A stretch of 38,023 bases of DNA from Methylobacterium oxalidis (GTDB lineage Bacteria > Pseudomonadota > Alphaproteobacteria > Rhizobiales > Beijerinckiaceae): the NCBI RefSeq assembly GCF_007992195.1, contig NZ_BJZU01000081.1:1-38023 (forward strand), in the 5' to 3' direction. A program made the translations under genes and the position numbers. Shown piece after piece: positions 1 to 8,072 of the stretch. Each line of letters begins with the position of its first letter. Position 1 is the stretch's first letter. The notes beneath the pieces are model-generated. The model searched no databases and was not told where the DNA came from. It was given only the letters and a program-made list of their open reading frames with translations.

Positions 1-645
1 CCCGCCGAGGAAGATCGTGCCCTGGCCGCGGACGATGACGCTCTCGTCCGACATGGCGGGCACGTAGGCGCCCCCGGCGGTGCACGAGCCCATGACGCAG
101 GCGATCTGGGGGATGCCCGCGGCGGAGAGCCGAGCTTGGTTGTAGAAGATGCGCCCGAAATGCTCGCGGTCGGGAAACACCTCCGTCTGCTGCGGCAGGT
201 TGGCCCCGCCCGAATCCACGAGGTACAGGCAGGGCAGCCGGTTCTCCCCGGCGATCTCCTGGGCCCGCAGGTGCTTCTTGACGGTCAGCGGGTAGTAGGT
301 GCCGCCCTTGATGGTGGCGTCGTTGCAGAACACCATCACCTCGCGGCCGCAGACCCGGCCGATGCCGGCGATGAGGCCGGCCCCGTGGATCTCGCCATCG
401 TAGAGCCCGTACGCGGCCAGCGCCCCGATCTCCAGGAAGGGCGAGCCCGGATCGAGGAGCCGCATCACCCGGTCGCGCGGCAGCAGCTTGCCGCGCGCGA
501 GGTGCCGGGCGCGCGCCTTCTCGGACCCGCCCCCAGCGGCGACCGCGCGGCGCTCCTTCAGGGTGGCGCGCAGCTCGGCCCAGGCCGCCCGGTTCTCGGC
601 GGCGGCCTCGGAGGACAGATCGGCGCTCGTGGGCAGGATCGCCAT
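1..645 (-). CDS. mccB: Methylcrotonyl-CoA carboxylase, carboxyltransferase (beta) subunit, partial
   Basis: Carboxyltransferase subunit of the biotin enzyme that carboxylates 3-methylcrotonyl-CoA in leucine breakdown. The first 215 residues are present; the rest lies beyond base 1. The reading frame is open to the edge and carries motifs typical of the MCC beta chain rather than propionyl-CoA carboxylase: GGTYYPLTVKKHLRAQEIA, then LYLVDSGGANLPQQ, VFPDREHFGRIFYNQA and VMGSCTAGGAYVPAMSDE, which form the acyl-CoA binding crotonase fold. The ATG at 645 is preceded by a GAGGCGGGG ribosome site and lies only 8 bases after the isovaleryl-CoA dehydrogenase stop, so the two genes are almost certainly cotranscribed. 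The biotin-carrying alpha subunit is expected just outside the window. The identification is firm; the truncation is only the window edge. Confidence 0.95.
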   Translation of the reverse strand, partial: MAILPTSADLSSEAAAENRAAWAELRATLKERRAVAAGGGSEKARARHLARGKLLPRDRVMRLLDPGSPFLEIGALAAYGLYDGEIHGAGLIAGIGRVCGREVMVFCNDATIKGGTYYPLTVKKHLRAQEIAGENRLPCLYLVDSGGANLPQQTEVFPDREHFGRIFYNQARLSAAGIPQIACVMGSCTAGGAYVPAMSDESVIVRGQGTIFLGG

Positions 646-653
646 GCCCCGCC

Positions 654-1829
654 TCAGGCCGGAGCCCGCGCGAACAGCTCGCGGCCGATCAGCATGCGGC
701 GGATCTCGCTGGTGCCCGCCCCGATCTCGTAGAGCTTGGCGTCGCGCAGCAGGCGCCCGGCCGCGTACTCGTTGGTGTAGCCGTTGCCGCCGAGAAGCTG
801 GATCGCGTCGAGGGCGCAGCGGGTCGCGCGCTCCGCCGCGAACAGGATGGCACCGGCGGCGTCCTCGCGGGTGGTCTCGCCCCGGTCGCAGGCTCGGGCC
901 ACCGCGTAGACGTAGGCCCGCGCGGCGTTCGCCTGCACGTAGATGTCGGCGAGCTTGCCCTGCACGAGCTGGAACGTGCCGATCGGCCGTTCGAACTGCC
1001 GCCGCTCGCGCACGTAGGGCGTCACGACGTCGAGGCAGGCGCGCAGGATGCCGAGCGGGCCGGCGGCCAGCACGACGCGCTCGTAGTCGAGCCCCGACAT
1101 CAGCACCCCGACGCCGCCGCCCTCCGTTCCGAGCACGTTCTCCTCGGGCACCCAGCAATCCTCGAAGACCAGGGGGCAGGTGTCGGAGCCGCGCATGCCG
1201 AGCTTGTCGAGCTTCGGGCCCGTCGAGAAGCCGGGAAAGTCCCGCTCCACCAGGAAGGCCGTGATGCCGCGCGCACCGGCCCGCGGGTCCGTCTTGGCGT
1301 AGACCACGAAGGTCTCCGCCACGGGGCCGTTGGTGATCCACATCTTGGAGCCGTTGAGCCGGTAGCGGTCGCCCTGCTTCTCGGCGCGCAGGCGCATGCT
1401 CACCACGTCCGATCCGGCCTCCGCCTCGGACATGGCGAGCGCCCCGACCCGCTCGCCCGCGATGAGGGCCGGAAGGTAGCGTCGCTTCTGCTCGGCCGTG
1501 CCGTTGCGGCGGATCTGGTTGATGCAGAGGTTCGCGTGCGCGCCGTAGGAGAGGCCGACCGAGCCCGAGGCCCGCGACACCTCCTCCATGGCGACGCAGT
1601 GCTCCAGGTAGCCGAGGCCGAGCCCGCCGAACGGCTCCTCCACCGTGATGCCGTGCAGGCCGAGCGCCCCCATCTCGGGCCAGAGGTCACGCGGGAAGGC
1701 GTTGCTGCGGTCGATCGCGTCGGCCCGCGGCGCGATCCGGCCGCGGGCGAAGGCGCGCACGCTGTCGCGGACCGCATCGGCGGTCTCGCCGAGGTCGTAG
1801 TCGAATTCGCGCGTTGCGTCCTGGGGCAT
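654..1829 (-). CDS. ivd: Isovaleryl-CoA dehydrogenase
   Basis: FAD-dependent acyl-CoA dehydrogenase, 391 residues, oxidising isovaleryl-CoA to 3-methylcrotonyl-CoA, the substrate of the carboxylase encoded next. Family motifs seen are ALAMSEAEAGSD (about 130-141) and KMWITNG (162-168) in the FAD/substrate region, and the C-terminal LLGGNGYTNEY and IGAGTSEIRRMLIGREL. The catalytic base is Glu250 in SGLDYERVVLAAGPLG: this placement in the internal helix, rather than in the C-terminal position of short-chain enzymes, is characteristic of isovaleryl-CoA dehydrogenases. The ATG at 1829 was chosen over an in-frame start 22 codons upstream because it has a GGGAGG ribosome site and begins the family's usual N-terminus. 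It heads an operon with mccB and diverges from the acyl-CoA synthetase at 1949. Confidence 0.94.
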   Translation of the reverse strand: MPQDATREFDYDLGETADAVRDSVRAFARGRIAPRADAIDRSNAFPRDLWPEMGALGLHGITVEEPFGGLGLGYLEHCVAMEEVSRASGSVGLSYGAHANLCINQIRRNGTAEQKRRYLPALIAGERVGALAMSEAEAGSDVVSMRLRAEKQGDRYRLNGSKMWITNGPVAETFVVYAKTDPRAGARGITAFLVERDFPGFSTGPKLDKLGMRGSDTCPLVFEDCWVPEENVLGTEGGGVGVLMSGLDYERVVLAAGPLGILRACLDVVTPYVRERRQFERPIGTFQLVQGKLADIYVQANAARAYVYAVARACDRGETTREDAAGAILFAAERATRCALDAIQLLGGNGYTNEYAAGRLLRDAKLYEIGAGTSEIRRMLIGRELFARAPA

Positions 1830-1948
1830 CGGCGGCCTCCCGGGGTGCGGTCCGGAAATATACGCCCGACCGGCCGCAAAGGAGCTATCGTCCACGGGCG
1901 AAATCGTGCACGGCGCACCGGAATCGACGCGCTGGCGCGGTGGCGGGG

Positions 1949-3676
1949 ATGACGGCCATGCGGGCGGACGCCGAGCTCAGCTACGTCCACGGGGCGGACA
2001 CGACGCCGCTGATCGGCCGCACGATCGGGCAGATGCTCACCCTCGCGGCCGCGCGCTGGCCCGGCCGCGCCGCCCTGATCGCCGATCGGCGGAGCCTGAC
2101 CTGGGCCGAACTCGACGCCCGCGCCGAGGGCCTCGCCGCGGGCCTCCTCGCCCTCGGGCTGAGGCCGGGCGAGCGCATCGGGATCTGGTCGCTCAACAAC
2201 GTCGCCTGGGCGCTCACCCAGTTCGCCGCCGCCAAGGCCGGCCTGATCCTCGTGACGATCAACCCGGCCTACCGGGAGGCGGAACTCGAATTCGCCCTGA
2301 ACAAGGTCGGTTGCGCGGCGCTCGTCACCGCGACCCGGTTCAAGACGAGCGACTTCCTCGGGATGCTCGGCGCCCTCGCGCCGGAACTCGCCGGCGCGGG
2401 TCCGGGCGAGCTCCGTGCCGCGCGGCTGCCGGCGCTCCGGCTGGTGTTGCGGATCGGCGGGGCTGCGAGCCCCGGAACCCTCGCGCTCGACACGGTGCCG
2501 GATCTCGGGGGCGCCGCCGAGCGCGCGATGGTCGCCGATCTCGGCGAGAGCCTGCAGTGCGACGACCTCGCCAACATCCAGTTCACGAGCGGCACCACCG
2601 GCACGCCGAAGGGCGTGACGCTGTCCCACCACAACATCCTCAACAACGCCCACTTCGTCGGGCGGGCCATGCGCCTCTCGGCCGAGGACCGCATCTGCAT
2701 CCCGGTGCCGCTCTACCACTGCTTCGGCTCGGTGATGGGCAACCTCGCGGCCGTGACCTCCGGCGCCGCCATGGTCTACCCGGGCGAGGGCTTCGATCCG
2801 CTCGCGACCCTGCGCGCGGTCACGGATGCGCGCTGCACGGCTCTCTACGGGGTGCCGACCATGTTCCTCGCCGAGCTCGATCACCCGGATTTCGACGGGT
2901 TCGACCTGTCGAGCCTTCGCACCGGCATCATGGCCGGGGCTCCGTGCCCGGTCCCGCTGATGCGCCGCGCCATCGAGCGGATGAACCTCTCCGAGATGAC
3001 GATCTGCTACGGGATGACGGAGACAAGCCCCGTCAGCTTCCAGAGCGCGGTCGACGATCCCTTCGAGCGCCGGGTCTCGACGGTCGGGCGCGTGCACCCG
3101 CACCTGGAGGTGAAGATCGTGGACGCGGCCGGGCGCGCCGTGCCGCGCGGGCAGACCGGCGAGCTCTGCACCCGCGGCTACAGTGTGATGCGCGGCTACT
3201 GGGAGGAGCCCGAGCGAACCGCCGAGGTGCTGGACGCGTCGGGCTGGCTGCACACCGGCGATCTCGCCACCCTCGACGCGGAAGGGTTCTGCCGCATCGT
3301 CGGCCGGATCAAGGACATGATCATCCGCGGCGGCGAGAACATCTACCCGCGCGAGGTCGAGGACTTCCTCTACCGGCACCCCGCGGTGCAGGACGTCCAT
3401 GTCTTCGGCGTGCCGGACGATCGCTACGGCGAGGAGGTCTGCGCCTGGGTCCGGTTGCGGCCGGGCGCCGCCGCGACCGCGGAGGAACTGCGAGCCTTCT
3501 GCGCGGGCCGGATCGCCCACCAGAAGGTCCCGCGCCACGTCGCGTTCGTCGAGACTTTCCCGATGACCGTCACCGGCAAGGTCCAGAAGTTCCTGATGCG
3601 CGAGGCGATGGTGCGGATGCTGCGGGAATCCGGCGTCGGTCCTTCTGCGGCAGACCGAACCACGCCAGGAGCTTGA
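1949..3676 (+). CDS. Acyl-CoA synthetase (AMP-forming, ACSF2/FadD-like)
   Basis: ANL-superfamily ligase of 575 residues that activates a carboxylic acid to its acyl-CoA through an acyl-AMP. Seen in order: the P-loop FTSGTTGTPKGVTLSHHN, the adenine-binding YGMTETSPVSF, the hinge and C-terminal domain start GRIKDMIIRGGENIYPREVE, and the catalytic lysine in MTVTGKVQKFLMRE. The N-terminus SYVHGADTTPLIGRTIGQ resembles the ACSF2-type medium-chain synthetases often found beside leucine or branched-chain acyl-CoA genes. It is transcribed divergently from ivd across about 120 bases, suggesting a shared role in branched-chain or medium-chain acid use; the true substrate cannot be read from sequence. 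The start at 1949 has GGCGGGG directly upstream; ATG 1958 is an alternative. Its 3' end overlaps the antisense MgtC-like remnant. Confidence 0.9.
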   Translation: MTAMRADAELSYVHGADTTPLIGRTIGQMLTLAAARWPGRAALIADRRSLTWAELDARAEGLAAGLLALGLRPGERIGIWSLNNVAWALTQFAAAKAGLILVTINPAYREAELEFALNKVGCAALVTATRFKTSDFLGMLGALAPELAGAGPGELRAARLPALRLVLRIGGAASPGTLALDTVPDLGGAAERAMVADLGESLQCDDLANIQFTSGTTGTPKGVTLSHHNILNNAHFVGRAMRLSAEDRICIPVPLYHCFGSVMGNLAAVTSGAAMVYPGEGFDPLATLRAVTDARCTALYGVPTMFLAELDHPDFDGFDLSSLRTGIMAGAPCPVPLMRRAIERMNLSEMTICYGMTETSPVSFQSAVDDPFERRVSTVGRVHPHLEVKIVDAAGRAVPRGQTGELCTRGYSVMRGYWEEPERTAEVLDASGWLHTGDLATLDAEGFCRIVGRIKDMIIRGGENIYPREVEDFLYRHPAVQDVHVFGVPDDRYGEEVCAWVRLRPGAAATAEELRAFCAGRIAHQKVPRHVAFVETFPMTVTGKVQKFLMREAMVRMLRESGVGPSAADRTTPGA

Positions 3677-3869
3677 GGAGGACCAGGAGCCCGAAGCCGA
3701 AGCCCACCGCGGCGGCCGGCAGCGTGAACCGGGTCGCGCCGGCCACGATGCCCGCCGAGGCCGCGAGCCAGATGCCGGCGGCCGTCGTCAAATTCTTCAC
3801 GTCGCGCCGGGCAACGAAGATCGTGCCGGCCGCGCTGAACCCGATCGCCTGCGCCAACCCCTGGATCAC
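3570..3869 (-). pseudogene. MgtC/SapB-family remnant (5'-truncated)
   Basis: After the SelB stop, the minus strand keeps an open frame that reads RVIQGLAQAIGFSAAGTIF, then DVKNLTTAAGIWLAASAGI and a long hydrophobic segment ending LLVLLKLLAWFGL. This is the second half of the MgtC/SapB membrane domain, whose signature is RVxxGIGFLGAG followed by RGLTTAAxxW. The first two or so membrane helices are missing: the matching frame begins right at the selB stop, with only a GTG at 3869 available as a start. The last 100 bases lie antisense inside the coding end of the acyl-CoA synthetase (to 3676) and are unlike MgtC. The likely explanation is a decayed gene trapped between two convergent genes. A translated 99-residue protein coupled to selB is possible but less likely. 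Confidence 0.6.
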
Positions 3870-3882
3870 GCGCAGCGCGCCG

Positions 3883-5787
3883 TCAGCCGCCCGTCTCCCC
3901 GGCCTCCACGAGGATGCGCCGGTCGCCGCTCCGGCGCGTGAAGCGGATCGCGTCGAGATGCTCCAGCAGCGGGATCGAGAACTTGCGGGAGATCCCGAGC
4001 GCGGCGCCGGCTTGCCCAGCCAGGAACCCGTCCGCAGCCCGGCCGAAATGCCGGGCGAGCACCGCCTTGCCCTGGCCGATCGCGTCGCGGTGAAACAGGA
4101 TCGAGCGCTTCTGGACCCGGTCCACCGTGCGGACCAGCGTGCCCGCGGCGAGGAGGTACTTGAGCGCCTGCTGGCGGCGCAGGTCCCGTCCGACCGCCTC
4201 GGCCTCGTCGGGTGGCGTGAGGCCGCCGGCGCGGTAGAGGGCTTCGAGGGCGCGCACCTGCTCCGTCTCGTGGCGGGCCGGATCGAACGTGGCCCGGCGG
4301 TAGAGCGCGCCGGCCTGGGCGACGTCGTCGCTGGCGACGAGGTCGCGCAGAGCGGCGGCGGCGAGCGCTTCGTCCTGCCGGACGGCGTGGGCCAGGCGGT
4401 CGAGGGGGAGCCCGGGATCGATCGGCTGCGCCCGGTGGTGCGCGTCGAGGGCGTCGAGAAGGGCGGCCCGAAGATCCGCGAAGGCCGCCGCGGCGAGATA
4501 GCGCGCGCCGACCGGGCGTGCGCCGAGTTCCGCAAGCCCGCGGCGGACCCGGTCGGGCGCGACCCCGACGAGGCGCGCGAGCTCGGACAGCCCGGCGCCG
4601 GCCGCGCCGTTCCGGGCGAGGCGCGCCGCCAGCACCTCCTTCGGCCGCCCGTCCGCGATCCGAGCCAGCTCCGCCATCACCCCGGAATCGCCGCGCCTCC
4701 GGCGGCGCGAGGCGGGGTCAAGGACGCGCCCGCCGGCGAGCGTCGCGGGGGGCGAGTCGTTCCGCAGGATGAACGGCTCGCGTGCCGGCACGGCGATCTC
4801 CTCCTCCGCGCGAACCTGCGCCAGCGCCTCCCCGCCGGGCTCCAGCACGTCGCGGTCGAGGAGGCGCAGCCGGGCCGCGACCTCGCACGTGCCGAACAGG
4901 AGCCGGCAGGTCGCCCCGCTCGCGAGCGGCTTGCCCCCCGGCACCGCCGTCAGCGCGACGTCGATCCACTGCCCGGCCGTCAGCATGTCCGGCGCGGCGA
5001 GCGCCTGGCCGCGGTGCAGGTCCGCGAGGTCGACGCCGCGCAGGGCCACGGCCGCGCGGCGGCCGGGCTCCGCGCTCTCGACGGCGCGCCCGTGGATCTG
5101 GAGGCTGCGCACGGTCGCGGTGCGGCCGCCCGGCGCGATCGCGACCCGGTCGCCGACCGCGAGCCGGCCCCGCCGAAGCGTCCCGGTCACGACGGCGCCG
5201 AAGCCCGGGCGGGGGAACACGCGGTCGATGGGCAGGTAGGGAAAGCCGTCGTCGGCCGCGGGCGGGGCGTGCCGCAGGAGGTCGGCGAGGGCGTCGGACA
5301 GCGCGCCGAGGCCGTGGCCGGTCACGGCGGAGGTCGGCACGACGCGGGCCTCCGCGATGCCGGCCCGCGCCGCCACCGCGCCCGCCTCCGCGGCCCGGGC
5401 GGCGACGGTCTCGGCATCCGCGAGGTCGCACTTGGTGAGCGCGACGACGCCGCGGCGGACGCCGATCAGGCGGGCGATGTCGAGATGCTCCACCGTCTGC
5501 GGCTTGATGCCCTCGCGGGCGTCGATGACGAGGAGCACGGCGCGCATGCCCGTCGCGCCGGAGATCATGGCCCGCACGAAGCGCTCGTGTCCGGGCAGAT
5601 CGACGAGGTCGATCGCGCCGCCGGGCTCGGCGGCCACCTGCAGCACGGCGAAGCCGGGGACGATGGAGACGCCGCGGATCTTCTCGTCCTTGAGCCGGTC
5701 GGTCTCGGTCCCCGTCAGCGCCCGGACCAGCGCGGTCTTGCCGTGATCCACATGGCCGATCACGCCGACGAGAAGAGAGCTTGGCAC
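3883..5787 (-). CDS. selB: Selenocysteine-specific translation elongation factor SelB
   Basis: GTPase of 634 residues that delivers selenocysteyl-tRNA to UGA codons followed by a SECIS hairpin. The N-terminal G domain has GHVDHGKT (11-18), DLPGHERFVRAM (from 63) and TKCD (118-121), the TKCD form being usual for SelB. EF-Tu-like domains follow (RVFPRPGFGAVVTGTLRRG). The C-terminal winged-helix part ends VQKRSILFHRDAIGQ and FKFSIP-like sequence, with the SelB-typical segment LGISRKFSIPLLEHLD near the end. The full length matches the family. No ATG fits, so the GTG at 5787 (MPSSLLVGVIGHVDHGK) is taken as the start; its ribosome site is weak. selA, selD and tRNA-Sec are not seen in the window, so this selB is physically separated from them here. 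Confidence 0.93.
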   Translation of the reverse strand: MPSSLLVGVIGHVDHGKTALVRALTGTETDRLKDEKIRGVSIVPGFAVLQVAAEPGGAIDLVDLPGHERFVRAMISGATGMRAVLLVIDAREGIKPQTVEHLDIARLIGVRRGVVALTKCDLADAETVAARAAEAGAVAARAGIAEARVVPTSAVTGHGLGALSDALADLLRHAPPAADDGFPYLPIDRVFPRPGFGAVVTGTLRRGRLAVGDRVAIAPGGRTATVRSLQIHGRAVESAEPGRRAAVALRGVDLADLHRGQALAAPDMLTAGQWIDVALTAVPGGKPLASGATCRLLFGTCEVAARLRLLDRDVLEPGGEALAQVRAEEEIAVPAREPFILRNDSPPATLAGGRVLDPASRRRRRGDSGVMAELARIADGRPKEVLAARLARNGAAGAGLSELARLVGVAPDRVRRGLAELGARPVGARYLAAAAFADLRAALLDALDAHHRAQPIDPGLPLDRLAHAVRQDEALAAAALRDLVASDDVAQAGALYRRATFDPARHETEQVRALEALYRAGGLTPPDEAEAVGRDLRRQQALKYLLAAGTLVRTVDRVQKRSILFHRDAIGQGKAVLARHFGRAADGFLAGQAGAALGISRKFSIPLLEHLDAIRFTRRSGDRRILVEAGETGG

Positions 5788-5882
5788 GTTACGCCGTTCC
5801 GCTGCCGCTGGTCCTCTGATCCTTAGCTGCACGCACCCGGGGGATGAAGGGGCGCTCGGAACCGCCGTCCGATGTTCGGTCG

Positions 5883-6071
5883 TCAGCGCTCCGAGCCGGG
5901 CTCGTGGATCGGGCAGCCGTCGAAACGCTGGCGGAACGTCGGCGAGTGCCGGTAGGGCGCTTTGCGGGCGCGGTTGATGTTGCCGAGCGGCCGGTGCGCG
6001 GCGAGCCCCGTGAAGACGCTGAAGCGCATCCCGGCATCCATCGCCCGCACGCGCTCTTCGTCCCAGCTGTC
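5883..6071 (-). pseudogene. C-terminal remnant of a catalase-family protein
   Basis: A minus-strand open frame ends with FSVFTGLAAHRPLGNINRAR, then a segment with Y, S and FR spaced as usual, and GCPIHEPGSER before the stop. This pattern (AHRPLG-x-INRAR ... FR...NG...EP) is what I know from the C-terminus of catalase-related haem proteins in proteobacteria. Only about 62 residues are recognisable; upstream in the same frame the sequence becomes antisense to another remnant on the plus strand, and no catalase core (haem-binding or active-site His region) is present. It therefore looks like the tail left after a deletion. The family call rests on a short motif from memory. Confidence 0.45.
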
Positions 6072-6080
6072 CTGCTGCCG

Positions 6081-6197
6081 GACGGCGATGGCTACGGCCT
6101 CGGATATGGCTGTCCGGCCTACGGCTAAGGATACCCCCACGACTACGCCCCGGTCGCCTACGACGGCCCCTGCGGGTATCGCTACCGCCGGCCCTAA
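6081..6197 (+). pseudogene. Gly/Tyr-rich protein tail with in-frame stop
   Basis: The plus strand encodes DGDGYGLGYGCPAYG, an in-frame TAA at 6126-6128, then GYPHDYAPVAYDGPCGYRY and RRP before a second TAA at 6195-6197. The glycine/tyrosine repeat continues in the same frame across the first stop, as expected if a single substitution broke a small secreted Gly/Tyr-rich protein of the kind common in Methylobacterium. The upstream part of that protein is not recognisable, because the frame runs antisense into the catalase-type remnant. No function can be assigned. Confidence 0.35.
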
Positions 6198-6440
6198 CCC
6201 TCCGCACACGGGTACTGAGGCGGAGCGCCCCGCACCGGCATCGGTCCGGCGTCGAACTCGAACCTCGACACATCGAGGACCGATCTCGCGCAACCCACCT
6301 CGGCAACCTCCTTCGCCGGGGCGGAATTTTATCTGCCGTCAAAACTCTGGATCGGCCTTACCGATCTTCAACCAGCAACTTTAGCGGGAGTGAAGGATCT
6401 ACCCGACCAGTATGCCGCGTCTCGAATGCAAGTTGCCGAC

Positions 6441-6971
6441 ATGCGTGTGCTCTTCATCGCTGCCGCCGCTGTTGCGGGTGTCTTGGTCGTCAAGCCATTT
6501 CTCGGCGGCACCAAGCCGATCGCGATCCCGCCGGCGGCCGCCGGCCAGACCGAGGGCGCACCACGGCCGGTGAAGGAGAACGTCGTCGCCTACAGTACGC
6601 GCGACGCGCGGATGATCGCGGCCAAGGACCGGGCCCGCGAGACGCTGCCGCGCTTCCTCGCACTCATGAACGCGAAGGCACCCGGAACCTACTCGGTCAA
6701 GTTCCCGCTCGCGCAGAACGGGGCGACCGAGCACATCTGGCTGCAGGTCGATGCCTATCGCGACGGCCGGTTCCACGGGCGGCTCGCGAACGCGCCGGTC
6801 AACGGCGACCGATACCGGATGGGCGATCGGCTGACCGTTCCGAGCGCCCAGATGGAGGATTGGACGGTGATGGATCGGGATGTCGTCTACGGCGGCTACA
6901 CCGCGCGCGTCGCGCTCGCCGACATGCCGCAGGAGCGTGCGACGGCGTTGGCCAAGCGCTTCCGCGACTGA
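6441..6971 (+). CDS. DUF2314 (YegJ-like) exported protein
   Basis: Protein of 176 residues with an N-terminal hydrophobic stretch (MRVLFIAAAAVAGVLVVKPF) that is a signal peptide or single membrane anchor, a Pro/Ala-rich linker, and one DUF2314 domain: ARETLPRFLALMNAKAPG, then KFPLAQNGATEHIWLQV, GRFHGRLANAPVNG, GDRLTVPSAQMEDW and GGYTARVAL. The family role is unknown; the domain also occurs in E. coli YegJ. A GTG at 6390 and an ATG at 6426 are also in frame, but 6441 gives a compact signal sequence directly; no start has a convincing ribosome site. It stands alone, 217 bases before the DUF2059 gene. Confidence 0.78.
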   Translation: MRVLFIAAAAVAGVLVVKPFLGGTKPIAIPPAAAGQTEGAPRPVKENVVAYSTRDARMIAAKDRARETLPRFLALMNAKAPGTYSVKFPLAQNGATEHIWLQVDAYRDGRFHGRLANAPVNGDRYRMGDRLTVPSAQMEDWTVMDRDVVYGGYTARVALADMPQERATALAKRFRD

Positions 6972-7188
6972 TCGCCTGATCGTCCGGAACGCGATGTCTT
7001 CGGCGCATCGCTCAGCCGCCGCGGCGTTGCGCTCCCATCGACGGATCGCAGTCCCCGCCTTCGGCAGCGCTGCGCTGCGCGCAGGGAGGTCGGCGAGACC
7101 GTGGTGTCGCGAAGCTGTGGTACCACCGCAGGTGGCGCAACCGACGCGGGCTTCACCGCACCCCTCCCTCGCGCCGCTAGGATGATCC

Positions 7189-7722
7189 ATGCGCGTTGCG
7201 ACCCTTCTCGCGGCCGTGTTCCTGTGCGCGTCGGTGCCCTGTGCCGCTCTCGCCCAGGCCGGTCCCTCGTCCGCCGGCGCCACTGCCGCGCCCGACGCCG
7301 CCACGCTCGCGGCCGCGCGCGAGGTGGTCTCCCAGATGCAGGGTGACCGCGCCACGACACTCAATGGAATGGCTGCCCCGATGGTCGGGATGATGCAGCA
7401 GATGGGCATCAAGGAGCAGGACCGCGCGCAGACCATCGTGCAGGAGGTCGTCCTGCCGATGCTGACCGCCCATTACGACGCGCTGCTGGACATCCAGGCG
7501 CGCAGCTTCGCCAGCGTCCTCAACAAGGAGGATCTGCAGGCGGTCGGGACCTTCTACGCCTCGCCGGCGGGGCGCCGCCTCGCCGCGGCTCAGCCGCAGC
7601 TCGCCCAGGCGCAGATGACCGGCGTGACGCAGTGGATGCAGGGCATGATGCCGGAGATGCAGGCGAAGATCGCTCAGGCCGTCAAGGCGCATGGCTGGGG
7701 GCCGGGCGGCAAGCCGAAGTGA
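7189..7722 (+). CDS. DUF2059 domain-containing periplasmic protein
   Basis: Protein of 177 residues starting with a clear Sec signal peptide (MRVATLLAAVFLCASVPCAA, cleavage expected after ALAQA). The mature part is helical and Met/Gln-rich and contains the DUF2059 signature near 125-150: FASVLNKEDLQAVGTFYASP followed by AGRRLAAAQPQL. Such proteins are small, exported and of unknown function; mild over-abundance of methionine (MVGMMQQMGIK and WMQGMMPEMQ) could reflect metal binding or oxidation sensitivity but that is speculation. The ATG follows AGGATGATCC, which supplies a ribosome site. It is a single-gene unit. Confidence 0.8.
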   Translation: MRVATLLAAVFLCASVPCAALAQAGPSSAGATAAPDAATLAAAREVVSQMQGDRATTLNGMAAPMVGMMQQMGIKEQDRAQTIVQEVVLPMLTAHYDALLDIQARSFASVLNKEDLQAVGTFYASPAGRRLAAAQPQLAQAQMTGVTQWMQGMMPEMQAKIAQAVKAHGWGPGGKPK

Positions 7723-7934
7723 TCGCAGACCGCCCGTCGGGGACGAGCCCCGTTCGGACGTTATGAGGCCGGGCCCGGCATGCAATCCCCGATCCGTGCC
7801 GTGCGGGCTCGACGCCGGATCGCACCACGGCCTGACAGCTGCGAAGAGGGGCCACGGCTCCCGGGTCTTCGCTTCGCCGTCATTCTCTGCCGATAACTTA
7901 CAGTTGCGGAGACGGAGATCGGCGAAGCCCTCAG

Positions 7935-7966
7935 AACGGAAACGATACGTTTCGTTTGTTTCCGTT
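7935..7966. promoter_or_regulatory. Nested palindromic operator upstream of pirin gene
   Basis: Two inverted repeats are superimposed in the gap before the pirin gene: GAAACG-ATA-CGTTTC (7939-7953, perfect) and AACGGAAAC ... GTTTCCGTT (7935-7943 with 7958-7966, perfect nine-base arms). The patch is AT-richer than its surroundings and ends 106 bases before the pirin ATG. This is the usual look of a TetR- or MarR-class operator. No regulator gene is adjacent, so the cognate protein would be encoded elsewhere. Confidence 0.55.
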
Positions 7967-8072
7967 TTCACGATGCGCACGAGGCGGCAGAATGCTCATG
8001 CTCGGGGAGCCGGGCTTGAGCCGGGCGGCTCGCTCGCCGCGAGCCGCGATCGAAGGACAGGGAGAAACGGAC

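Noticed and set aside
1906..5826. A 1,306-residue open frame on the plus strand
   Set aside because: It runs out of frame through the acyl-CoA synthetase and antisense to selB. Its Arg/Pro/Gly-rich translation is a shadow of GC-rich codon use.
7101..7188. Short palindrome GTGGTACCAC and hairpins before the DUF2059 gene
   Set aside because: Short self-complementary words are common at this GC content, and no repeat or conserved arrangement supports a regulatory call.
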